Notes: generated from the letters alone by a model not told the origin. Counted from the first letter of the stretch, positions 1 through 5,771 are shown. The stretch: DNA of 10,182 nt from Desulfocapsa sp. (GCA_030638765.1 DAOWDZ010000213.1:1-10182), one strand, 5' to 3'. A program made the numbers and translations.

Positions 1-2
1 AT

Positions 3-524
3 CATTCACTGGATTTCTTTATGTTTGGTGATATACAGATATGCGTAACAACGCCGGAACCGACATCCATTATGGATTTCTATAGTTTTCTGCAACTTGC
101 GACCATACGAAAAGTACTTGGAAGTTTTCTTTCAAATTCAGAGATTGGGATTACCCTCAAAAAACAAAATTTTTCTTCATTATCAGAAGTATTTGAACTT
201 GCAGAAACGGCACAACCCGGTGCGAAATTAAAAGCACAAAAGGCTCTCTATTATTTTCATCCGTTACTGGTCATCAACAGAGATATTCCAAACGCCAGGA
301 TCAACAGAGGTAAACTAAAGAAACTAGTAGCAAAATACCTTGGCATTGATATTCCTCAACTTGGTGTCATTCCTGAAGACCCTGCAGTAAAAGATGCCCT
401 CAGAGCCTATTTGCCTCTCTGTGAAATTTCCCCGCATTCACCTGCTGCAAAGTCAATAGAGCAAATCACAGGTAAAATAGAAAAAATCATTACTCTTTTT
501 GAAACTCCCACAAAGCACTCGTAA
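3..524 (+). CDS. MinD/ParA-like P-loop ATPase, C-terminal part (5' truncated by window edge)
   Basis: The reading frame is open from the first complete codon, so the ATG at 21 is an internal methionine and the true start lies upstream; 173 residues are visible. The segment LDFF followed by VTTPEPTSIMDFY resembles the post-Walker-B part of MinD/FlhG/ParA-type ATPases, where a disordered or neutral residue run leads to a TTPEP(T/S)S motif and a helix. Near the end, LGVIPEDPAVKDALRAYLPL then SPAAKSI matches the usual MinD-family tail (G.IP.D..V..A......P......SPAA..I). Proteins of this family dimerise on ATP and position cell-division, flagellar or chromosome-partition machinery at the membrane or nucleoid. 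The P-loop itself is outside the window, so the subfamily cannot be decided. It stops 250 bases before ffh and is separated from it by a promoter, so it probably belongs to a different transcription unit. Confidence 0.72.
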   Translation, partial: HSLDFFMFGDIQICVTTPEPTSIMDFYSFLQLATIRKVLGSFLSNSEIGITLKKQNFSSLSEVFELAETAQPGAKLKAQKALYYFHPLLVINRDIPNARINRGKLKKLVAKYLGIDIPQLGVIPEDPAVKDALRAYLPLCEISPHSPAAKSIEQITGKIEKIITLFETPTKHS

Positions 525-606
525 AAGTAGGCATCACCATCACCAGATATTTTTTCACGATTTCATAGAAAATAATCATTTTTTTTGACCAAACGCCGTT
601 CGTTGC

Positions 607-635
607 TTGACAGAATATTGTTTATTAAGTATTTT
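607..635 (+). promoter_or_regulatory. sigma70-type promoter for the ffh operon
   Basis: A perfect -35 box TTGACA (607-612) is followed by a 17-base spacer and TATTTT (630-635), which matches four of six bases of the -10 consensus. The expected transcription start is near 642, giving a leader of roughly 130 bases before the ffh ATG at 775. The spacer and downstream region are AT-rich. A second TTGAC box (585-589) lies 22 bases upstream but has no -10 at a proper distance. The call rests on sequence match only. Confidence 0.6.
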
Positions 636-730
636 TCTGTGTTTTTCTGATATATTTTTACGCTTTACTCCTGTGATAGTGATTTTTCTCACCTCAACAA
701 AGAGCAAAGAGTGTTTTTATTAGTGTGATA

Positions 731-745
731 TCGGTACTTTACCGA
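731..745 (+). promoter_or_regulatory. small hairpin in the ffh 5' leader
   Basis: TCGGTA (731-736) and TACCGA (740-745) form a perfect 6-bp inverted repeat with a 3-base loop, in the predicted leader 29 bases before the ffh start codon. No T-run follows, so it is not a terminator. No strong Shine-Dalgarno sequence is visible between it and the ATG: the nearest purine run, AAGG at 753-756, is 18 bases away. The hairpin could help position the ribosome or be incidental. Confidence 0.3.
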
Positions 746-774
746 CAAACTCAAGGCAAGACAACACAACTGAT

Positions 775-2127
775 ATGTTTGACAATCTGACAGACCGACT
801 CGAGGGAGTATTCAAAAAACTTCGAGGCACCGGTAAACTCACCGAAGAGAATATTAAAGAATCCATGCGTGAAGTCCGTATGGCTCTTCTTGAGGCAGAT
901 GTCAACTTCCAGGTTGTTAAGGATTTCATTGCCAGAGTAAGTGAAAAATCTGTTGGGCTGGAAGTTGCAAAAACACTTTCTCCAGGACAACAAATCATTA
1001 AGATTGTCCACGAGGAGCTTGTTGAGCTCCTCGGTGGTACAACGGAACAGATACGCCTTGATGGCCGTCAGCCAGTAACCATCATGATGGCAGGTCTTCA
1101 GGGATCTGGTAAAACTACAACATCTGGAAAGCTTGCAAAGATGTTGAAGGATAAAGGTCGTAAACCTTACCTTGTTCCTGCTGATATTTATCGACCAGCT
1201 GCTATTGATCAGCTCCAGGTGTTAGGAGAAAGACTGGATATTCCAGTTCATCCTTCAACCACTGACATGAATCCGGTTGAAATCTGTCGTCAAGCTATGA
1301 CAGTTGCCGGGCAGAATGGTTATGACACTCTGATCTTTGATACTGCAGGACGCCTGCATGTCGATGAAGATCTCATGGGTGAATTAAAAGAGATCCAGAG
1401 CGCCATACAGCTCTCTGAAATACTCTTTGTTGCTGATTCGATGACAGGTCAGGATGCAGTAACAGTTGCTGACAAGTTTAATCAGGATCTTGAAATAAGT
1501 GGTGTTGTTCTCACCAAAATGGAAGGTGATGCCCGTGGCGGTGCTGCTCTTTCCATAAAAAGTGTTACCGGCAAGCCCATTAAGTTTGTTGGTATTGGTG
1601 AAGCACTCGATGCAATAGAAGTTTTTCATCCCGATCGTATTGCTTCACGAATCCTCGGCATGGGTGATGTACTGACCCTTATTGAGAAAGCTGAAGCCGT
1701 AGTAGATAAAAAGAAAGCTGAGAAACTTGCTAAGAAGCTTAGACAATCTACATTCACCCTTGAAGATTTTCTGGATCAGATTCAGCAAATCAAGAAGATG
1801 GGATCCCTTGATCAGATCATGGATATGATCCCCGGGATTAACAAGCTGAAACAGTTAAAAGACGCTCCGAAACCTGACGAGAAGGAACTGGCCAAGACTG
1901 AAGCCATTATCCGCTCAATGACCAAAAAGGAACGTAAAAGTTATAAAATCATCAACGCCAGTCGCAGACAACGTATTGCAGCAGGATCTGGAACCAGCGT
2001 AACAGAAGTTAACCGAGTGATTAAGAGTTATTCGGCCATGCTCAAGATGATGAAAAAGATGCGTGGAAAGCCAGGACTTGTAACTGGCAAGAAACGAAGA
2101 AAAATGCCTAAAGGCATGAAAAGATAA
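775..2127 (+). CDS. ffh: signal recognition particle protein Ffh (SRP54 GTPase)
   Basis: Ffh binds 4.5S RNA and signal sequences of nascent membrane proteins and, with the receptor FtsY, delivers ribosomes to the inner membrane. The 450-residue length is typical. The N domain (about 1-95) starts with the canonical MFDNLTDRLEGVFKKLRG, which supports this start despite a poor ribosome-binding site. The G domain shows the P-loop GLQGSGKTT (107-115), DIYRPAA (137-143), DTAGR (189-193), TKMEGDARGG (from 247) and LGMGD near 294. The methionine-rich M domain follows, with a finger-loop region (KKMGSLDQIMDMIPGINK) and the RNA-binding stretch IINASRRQRIAAGSGT, ending in a basic KRRKMPKGMKR tail. An oddity is the G4 motif TKME where TKxD is usual. 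It is the first gene of the operon; rpsP follows after 78 bases, a linkage common in bacteria. Confidence 0.98.
   Translation: MFDNLTDRLEGVFKKLRGTGKLTEENIKESMREVRMALLEADVNFQVVKDFIARVSEKSVGLEVAKTLSPGQQIIKIVHEELVELLGGTTEQIRLDGRQPVTIMMAGLQGSGKTTTSGKLAKMLKDKGRKPYLVPADIYRPAAIDQLQVLGERLDIPVHPSTTDMNPVEICRQAMTVAGQNGYDTLIFDTAGRLHVDEDLMGELKEIQSAIQLSEILFVADSMTGQDAVTVADKFNQDLEISGVVLTKMEGDARGGAALSIKSVTGKPIKFVGIGEALDAIEVFHPDRIASRILGMGDVLTLIEKAEAVVDKKKAEKLAKKLRQSTFTLEDFLDQIQQIKKMGSLDQIMDMIPGINKLKQLKDAPKPDEKELAKTEAIIRSMTKKERKSYKIINASRRQRIAAGSGTSVTEVNRVIKSYSAMLKMMKKMRGKPGLVTGKKRRKMPKGMKR
1008..1037 (+). other. strong intragenic hairpin in ffh
   Basis: CGAGGAGCT (1011-1019) and AGCTCCTCG (1025-1033) are perfectly complementary around the 5-base loop TGTTG. 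With one bulged G (1034), CCA (1008-1010) pairs with TGG (1035-1037), giving a 12-bp stem. It encodes the HEELVELLG segment at the end of the N domain, so repeated Glu-Leu codons may explain it. No T-run follows. Confidence 0.4.
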
Positions 2128-2181
2128 TAATAAAAGAAGATGGCATAATGCCCGATTCATGGAGCTACTTGAGTTGCTCCA
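2104..2181 (+). promoter_or_regulatory. nested inverted repeats at the ffh-rpsP junction
   Basis: Three structures sit between the last codons of ffh and the rpsP ribosome-binding site. ATGCCT/AGGCAT (2104-2109, 2112-2117) overlaps the end of ffh. GGCAT/ATGCC (2142-2146, 2148-2152) repeats the same arms in reverse order, so ATGCC at 2104 could instead pair with GGCAT at 2142, or AGGCAT at 2112 with ATGCC at 2148. A separate stem TGGAGC/GCTCCA (2160-2165, 2176-2181) follows, with inner AC/GT pairs and loop TTGA. None is followed by a T-run, so they look like mRNA folding or processing elements rather than a terminator. Confidence 0.4.
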
Positions 2182-2205
2182 CATAAACCTGAGGATATAT
2201 ACGGA

Positions 2206-2451
2206 ATGGCAGTTAGAATTCGTTTAACAAGACTTGGCAAAAAGAAAAAACCTTTTTATCGTATCGTTGTCGCTGACGCAGAGTGTAAACGTGACGGAAA
2301 ATTCCTTGATGTGATCGGAACCTATGATCCCCTCAAAGATCCAGTTGTGATCAAACTCGACAACACCAAGTTGCAGGATTGGCTTGGAAGAGGTGCTCTG
2401 CCCACCACAACTGTAAAAAGCATTCTTAAGAAAGCTCCAGCTGTCGAGTAA
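2206..2451 (+). CDS. rpsP: 30S ribosomal protein bS16
   Basis: bS16 is a primary-to-secondary binding protein of the 16S rRNA 5' domain, needed for 30S assembly. The 81-residue product has the family signature from the first residue: MAVRIRLTRLGKKKKPFYRIVVAD, then GKFLDVIGTYDPLKDP and a C-terminal segment around DWLGRGALPTTTV, all typical. A purine run GAGGA (2191-2195) lies 10 bases before the ATG. It sits between ffh and khpA, the standard position in the rpsP-rimM-trmD-rplS operon. The stop is 5 bases before the khpA start, suggesting coupled translation. Nothing is missing relative to the family. Confidence 0.98.
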   Translation: MAVRIRLTRLGKKKKPFYRIVVADAECKRDGKFLDVIGTYDPLKDPVVIKLDNTKLQDWLGRGALPTTTVKSILKKAPAVE

Positions 2452-2456
2452 CTATT

Positions 2457-2687
2457 ATGCAGGAACTTATCACCTTTATAGCCAAATCGTTGGTGGACAA
2501 CCCCGATGATGTCCAGGTAACTCTCACCGAAGAAGATGATACCATTTTGGTTGATCTGGCTGTTTCCAAGGATGATCTTGGCAAGGTGATTGGTAAGCAG
2601 GGGAGAACTGCAAGAGCAATGCGCTCCCTGCTTGCTGCTGTTGCTGGTAAGGACGACAAAAAGTCTCGCCTGAATATCCTGGAATAG
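2457..2687 (+). CDS. khpA: KH-domain RNA-binding protein KhpA
   Basis: This 76-residue protein is a single KH domain of the KhpA (YlqC/UPF0109) family, found between rpsP and rimM in many bacteria. The GXXG loop that contacts single-stranded RNA is GKQG (46-49), in DLGKVIGKQGRTARAMRSLL. The N-terminal LITFIAKSLVDNPDDVQV is also typical. In other bacteria KhpA pairs with KhpB (Jag) as a global RNA chaperone linked to cell-envelope and division control; that partner role is inferred here. The ATG follows the rpsP stop by 5 bases, with only a weak GAG as ribosome-binding site, so it probably relies on coupling to rpsP. The stretch coding for the GXXG loop contains a long imperfect inverted repeat (2595-2633). 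Confidence 0.93.
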   Translation: MQELITFIAKSLVDNPDDVQVTLTEEDDTILVDLAVSKDDLGKVIGKQGRTARAMRSLLAAVAGKDDKKSRLNILE

Positions 2688-2698
2688 CTTCCGGTAAG

Positions 2699-3259
2699 AT
2701 GGCAGAAAGTTTTCCATACAACGCAAAGAAGTATGTACTGATTGGCAAGATAACGAAGGCTCACGGAATTAAAGGTGAGTTGAAGATACGCGCTTATTCA
2801 GACAATTTGCAAAGCATCGCCATACACAAAAAGTTATTTCTGGTTTCCACACAGGGCAAAGTTTCTCCGGTTTTCAATGTCAACAGATCACGCATTGGAA
2901 ACAAGGAGGTTATCGTCTCCTTTAGTGAGGTAACGAATCGGAATTATGCTGAAGAACTCTGCGGCATGGGAGTACTTATTCATAAAGAAAACCTTCCTAA
3001 GCTGAAGGATGATGAATTTTATCTTTATGAACTTGAAGGGATTCAGATACAGACAGAAGCCGGAGAGACTCTAGGAAAAGTTACTGCCTTTTTTAATAAT
3101 GGGGTACAGGATCTCCTCGTTGTGAATTCCGGTAAAAACGAAGTTTTAATACCTCTTATTCCCGGCATGATAACAGAAAGGAATAAAGATTGTATTACCA
3201 TAGCACCACCACCCGGACTAATTGACATAAACTCAGGTGATGATGCCAGTGATATTTGA
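2699..3259 (+). CDS. rimM: ribosome maturation factor RimM
   Basis: RimM binds uS19 and helps assemble the head of the 30S subunit. The 186-residue product has the N-terminal RimM beta-barrel with the hallmark [17 protein letters not shown] (about 15-31), and a C-terminal PRC-barrel domain (about 100-170) with [31 protein letters not shown] and [11 protein letters not shown]. The ATG at 2699 is 11 bases after khpA and gives a normal N-terminus; the region before it (CCGGTAAG) is a weak ribosome-binding site. The last codons overlap the start of trmD, as often seen in this operon. A perfect AAGGAGG occurs inside the gene at 2903-2909, but no usable start follows it. The acidic tail after PPPGLID is a little longer than in many homologues. 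Confidence 0.97.
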   Translation: MAESFPYNAKKYVLIGKITKAHGIKGELKIRAYSDNLQSIAIHKKLFLVSTQGKVSPVFNVNRSRIGNKEVIVSFSEVTNRNYAEELCGMGVLIHKENLPKLKDDEFYLYELEGIQIQTEAGETLGKVTAFFNNGVQDLLVVNSGKNEVLIPLIPGMITERNKDCITIAPPPGLIDINSGDDASDI

Positions 3260-4013
3260 CATACTGACTATTTTTCCGGATCTTCTTGATTCACCATTGA
3301 ATGAATCAATTATTCGACGTGCACGTGAAGCCGACAAGGTTCAAATAGACATCACCAACATTCGTGATTTCGCCACGGATAAACACTCCATGACTGATGA
3401 CAGGCCATATGGAGGTGGTGAGGGAATGGTCATGAAAGCAGAACCGCTCACGGCAGCCCTTGATTCAGTAAAAGAGCAAAACGGAGCTGGGAGGGTTGTA
3501 CTCCTCAGCCCACAGGGCAGAAAATACAATCAAGCAGTTGCCAGAGAGTTACGTTGCGAAGAACATCTCATCCTGGTTTGCGGTCGATACGAAGGAGTTG
3601 ATGAACGATTCCGCGCCTCAAATATTGATGATGAAATTTCCATTGGAGACTATATTCTCACCGGTGGAGAGCTTGCAGCTATGGTAGTGGTAGATTCGGT
3701 CACAAGGTTATTGCCAGGCGTACTAGGATGTGCTGATTCTGCTGAAAAAGATACTTTCAGCAGACAATTACTAAAACATCCGCAATACACGCGGCCAAGA
3801 GTTTTTGAAGGCGAGGAAGTCCCTGAGACTCTTCTCTCAGGAGATCATGCCAAAATTGAGGAATATCGCTTTTTAGAATCAGTAAAAAGAACTCTTGATC
3901 GCAGGCCTGACCTGTTACAAAAAGAATTTAGATCATTGAGCAAAACCGAAGCAAAATTACTTCGGAAACATAAGCTTTATGACAAAATCAAGGCATTACA
4001 AAAAGGACAATGA
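3243..4013 (+). CDS. trmD: tRNA (guanine-37-N1)-methyltransferase TrmD
   Basis: TrmD methylates G37 next to the anticodon using S-adenosylmethionine, which prevents +1 frameshifting. The sequence shows [11 protein letters not shown] at the N-terminus, [25 protein letters not shown], the trefoil-knot segments [10 protein letters not shown] and [17 protein letters not shown], then the linker DTF (Asp near 170, the position of the proposed general base) and [21 protein letters not shown] and a C-terminal helical domain. The start is uncertain: in-frame GTG 3237, ATG 3240, ATG 3243 and GTG 3249 cluster here. ATG 3243 is used, but GTG 3249 has the best-spaced ribosome-binding site (AGGTGA at 3235-3240) and would give a family-typical [10 protein letters not shown]. 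All choices overlap rimM. The family motif GLL(D/E) reads QLLK here. The stop overlaps the next gene (ATGA). Confidence 0.97.
   Translation: MPVIFDILTIFPDLLDSPLNESIIRRAREADKVQIDITNIRDFATDKHSMTDDRPYGGGEGMVMKAEPLTAALDSVKEQNGAGRVVLLSPQGRKYNQAVARELRCEEHLILVCGRYEGVDERFRASNIDDEISIGDYILTGGELAAMVVVDSVTRLLPGVLGCADSAEKDTFSRQLLKHPQYTRPRVFEGEEVPETLLSGDHAKIEEYRFLESVKRTLDRRPDLLQKEFRSLSKTEAKLLRKHKLYDKIKALQKGQ
3738..3764 (+). other. 10-bp perfect hairpin inside trmD
   Basis: TCTGCTGAAA (3738-3747) and TTTCAGCAGA (3755-3764) are exact reverse complements around the 7-base loop AAGATAC. It encodes the [10 protein letters not shown] segment with the proposed catalytic Asp. A second 7-bp stem, CCTGAGA/TCTCAGG, follows at 3822-3841. 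Neither has a T-run, so these are not terminators. Confidence 0.4.
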
Positions 4014-4576
4014 ATACAAACCAGAGTGGGTTAGATATTGTCCTGGTTCACCATCCTGTTGTCAATAAGATTGGTGAAACTATTGGATCGGCAGTAACAA
4101 ATCTTGACATCCATGACATTGCAAGGGCTGGTAAAACATACGGTGTTGATTCATATTATATAGTCACCCCCTATGAAGATCAGCATAAACTGGTTACTGA
4201 AATACTTGAGCATTGGGACAGTGGTCATGGGGCTACATATAACCCTGCTCGAAAAGAAGCTTTGGAGCTGGTAACTCTGGCTAACAGTCTTGAACAAGTA
4301 ATTGAGATGGTCACTGAAAAACGTGGCTGTAAACCTCTACTGCTTACGACAAGTGCCAGATTACAGAAAAAGACTCTAAGTTATAAGAATATCCGTGCTA
4401 AACTCGAAGCGAAAGAAGCTACTCTTCTTCTCTTTGGGACAGCACATGGACTGGCACCTGAGGTTATGGAGATGACAGATTACTGTCTGCCACCCGTTGG
4501 TGCAGATACTGGGTATAATCATCTTTCTGTACGTTCAGCAGTATCGATCATACTTGATCGCCTGCTTGGCATATAG
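4010..4576 (+). CDS. TrmD-associated SPOUT-class RNA methyltransferase (PF09936-like)
   Basis: The 188-residue protein looks like the SAM-dependent RNA methyltransferase family seen next to or fused with TrmD in Aquifex, Thermotoga and deltaproteobacteria. The N-terminus has [31 protein letters not shown]. The C-terminal half has knot-like segments: [15 protein letters not shown], then [25 protein letters not shown], which resembles the SAM-binding trefoil knot of SPOUT enzymes. An N-terminal glycine-rich loop and a tyrosine-rich middle ([14 protein letters not shown]) are conserved-looking. Its substrate is not established, as far as I know; tRNA or rRNA is likely from the class and neighbourhood. 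ATGA overlap with trmD and AAGGA before the start point to tight co-translation with TrmD. Family assignment is by motif recognition only. Confidence 0.82.
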   Translation: MNTNQSGLDIVLVHHPVVNKIGETIGSAVTNLDIHDIARAGKTYGVDSYYIVTPYEDQHKLVTEILEHWDSGHGATYNPARKEALELVTLANSLEQVIEMVTEKRGCKPLLLTTSARLQKKTLSYKNIRAKLEAKEATLLLFGTAHGLAPEVMEMTDYCLPPVGADTGYNHLSVRSAVSIILDRLLGI

Positions 4577-4627
4577 TCAGTCACTATTCCGAGGATACGA
4601 TTTTTAAACAACGAAGAGTTGGGACGG

Positions 4628-4698
4628 AAAGGCTATTTTTTCACGGTAGCCTTTAACTTTAATTTATATTACATATATGACCAGCTGCATAAGGCAGC
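4628..4698 (+). promoter_or_regulatory. two-hairpin leader upstream of rplS
   Basis: The 153-base gap before rplS contains AAAGGCTA (4628-4635) and TAGCCTTT (4647-4654), a perfect 8-bp stem with an 11-base loop, and GCTGC/GCAGC (4684-4688, 4694-4698) with loop ATAAG. The second hairpin ends 31 bases before the rplS ATG. The bases after the first stem (AACTTTAATTTATATT) are AT-rich but not a clean T-run, so it is at most a weak attenuator. A 9-base direct repeat TAAACAACG occurs at 4605-4613 and 4710-4718, flanking both hairpins. The position and form suit an autogenous bL19 control element; similarity to known L19 leaders is not established. Confidence 0.45.
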
Positions 4699-4729
4699 AT
4701 CATTATTGATAAACAACGGAAAACATATC

Positions 4730-5083
4730 ATGAGCACAATTATCGACAGAATTGAAATGGAACAGATGCGTCAGGATCACCCTGACTTTCGTCCCGGTGA
4801 CACCGTAAAAGTATACATTCGTATCATCGAGGGTGCTAAGGAACGTGTCCAGATTTTTCAGGGCGTAGTTATCAAACGCAATAAAGCAAATATGGGTGCA
4901 TCTTACACTGTTCGTAAAATGTCCCACGGTGTTGGCGTTGAAAAGACATTTGCACTGCACAATCCCCGTATTGAAAAAATTGAAGTTGTCAGTCGGGGAC
5001 GTGTTCGTCGCTCCCGCCTGTACTACCTCCGTGACAGACGTGGTAAAGCCGCACGTATCCGCGAGCGCGGCATTGTGCGCTAA
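4730..5083 (+). CDS. rplS: 50S ribosomal protein bL19
   Basis: bL19 lies at the 30S-50S interface and forms an intersubunit bridge. The product is 117 residues, the normal length. Family features: [28 protein letters not shown] at the start, IQFFQG-like [12 protein letters not shown], then [46 protein letters not shown], the highly conserved basic C-terminal half. The ATG at 4730 gives this canonical start; the frame is open back to 4619, but that extension is hydrophobic, AT-rich leader sequence and is not coding. The ribosome-binding site is weak (CGGA about 10 bases upstream). rnhB begins at or just before its stop codon, as in many bacteria. Confidence 0.98.
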   Translation: MSTIIDRIEMEQMRQDHPDFRPGDTVKVYIRIIEGAKERVQIFQGVVIKRNKANMGASYTVRKMSHGVGVEKTFALHNPRIEKIEVVSRGRVRRSRLYYLRDRRGKAARIRERGIVR

Positions 5084-5771
5084 GAAAAAAGCTTCAAAAA
5101 AGAAAAACACACTCAAACAACAATCAGATTCATTTCTGTCGTTGTTTGATCCTCCCCAGGAGGATAATTTTTCTCTCGAACGAGGTCTGCAACAACAGGG
5201 GTACTCTGTTGTTGCAGGGCTTGATGAGGCCGGCAGAGGTCCTCTTGCTGGCCCTGTTGTTGCCGCTGCTGTGATACTCCCTTTGCATTGCTCCCACACT
5301 CTTTTTATCGATTCCAAAAAACTCTCTGCCAAAAAGCGTCAGGTTCTTTTTGAATACCTTCATGAAATACCGGCATATATCGGTATTGGAATTGTCTCTC
5401 ATAAAATCATAGATACGATCAATATCCTTCAAGCTTCACTTCTTGCAATGAAACAAGCAGTGGGCAAACTTTCAAAACAAAATATTTCTCCAGATTTCCT
5501 CCTTATTGATGGCAAATTTCCCATTCACTCAAAAACCAGCCAGCAACCTTTAATTAAGGGTGAAACCCGTTCTGCATCTATTGCTGCTGCTTCCATTATT
5601 GCCAAGGTTACCCGCGATGGTATCATGGCTAAGCTCCATAAAAAATACCCTCATTATAATTTCATTAAAAATCAAGGGTACCCGACGAAACAGCACCGTG
5701 AGGCGGTGAGTATTCATGGCATTACTCCGCACCATCGTAAAACATTTAAGGGAGTAAAGGAATTTGTCTAA
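5073..5771 (+). CDS. rnhB: ribonuclease HII
   Basis: RNase HII nicks the RNA strand at ribonucleotides embedded in DNA and removes RNA from hybrids. Numbered from TTG 5073 (232 residues), the catalytic pair is in [19 protein letters not shown] (D51, E52), followed by DSKKLS and D146 in LLIDGKF; later motifs are [14 protein letters not shown] and NQGYPTKQH. The fourth metal-ligand position, Asp in KGD of characterised enzymes, is Glu164 here (KGETRS), 18 residues after D146 as expected. The start is unclear: no ATG or GTG lies near the expected N-terminus; TTG 5073 overlaps rplS by 11 bases, and TTG 5142 would begin a family-like LFDPP...[12 protein letters not shown]. From 5073 there is a Lys-rich head. 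Several hairpins occupy the first 180 bases. Confidence 0.93.
   Translation: MCAKKKASKKKNTLKQQSDSFLSLFDPPQEDNFSLERGLQQQGYSVVAGLDEAGRGPLAGPVVAAAVILPLHCSHTLFIDSKKLSAKKRQVLFEYLHEIPAYIGIGIVSHKIIDTINILQASLLAMKQAVGKLSKQNISPDFLLIDGKFPIHSKTSQQPLIKGETRSASIAAASIIAKVTRDGIMAKLHKKYPHYNFIKNQGYPTKQHREAVSIHGITPHHRKTFKGVKEFV
5114..5165 (+). other. two abutting hairpins, the second pairing an SD with an anti-SD sequence
   Basis: CAAACAAC (5114-5121) pairs with GTTGTTTG (5141-5148); inside, CAGA (5125-5128) pairs with TCTG (5135-5138). The next base begins a 7-bp stem ATCCTCC/GGAGGAT (5149-5155, 5159-5165) with loop CCA. Its 3' arm holds a perfect AGGAGG (5158-5163), yet no in-frame start codon lies at a proper distance downstream. 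Confidence 0.5.
5187..5217 (+). other. 12-bp perfect hairpin in the 5' part of rnhB
   Basis: CTGCAACAACAG (5187-5198) and CTGTTGTTGCAG (5206-5217) are exact reverse complements around the 7-base loop GGGTACT. It is the longest perfect short-loop stem I found in the window. It encodes the poorly conserved [10 protein letters not shown] segment just before the catalytic LDEAGRG. The following bases (GGCTTGATG) are not a T-run. CTGTTGTTGC recurs at 5254-5263 and could compete for the first arm. A GC-rich stem with G-T wobbles (5228-5236 with 5245-5253) follows at once. Confidence 0.6.

Noticed and set aside
525..590. Terminator for the MinD-like gene
   Set aside because: There is a T-run at about 579-586, but no stem of useful length before it.
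2322..2764. Antisense open frames across rpsP, khpA and rimM
   Set aside because: They span several well-identified genes on the other strand and show no coherent protein family or ribosome-binding site.
2903..2922. AAGGAG/CTCCTT hairpin with a perfect internal Shine-Dalgarno in rimM
   Set aside because: No start codon with a sensible downstream frame follows, and RimM is intact across it.
4566..4601. TTGGCA ... TACGAT as a promoter for rplS
   Set aside because: The spacer is 24 bases, too long for sigma70.
4619..4729. N-terminal extension of rplS
   Set aside because: The extension is leader sequence with hairpins; the conserved bL19 N-terminus begins at 4730.
4896..5072. Upstream in-frame extension of rnhB from an ATG inside rplS
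   Set aside because: It would overlap rplS by nearly 190 bases and its sequence is not RNase HII-like; it is a shadow of the bL19 frame.
4703..5332. 209-codon antisense open frame
   Set aside because: It lies wholly opposite rplS and rnhB, has low-complexity Thr/Asn-rich sequence and no recognisable family.
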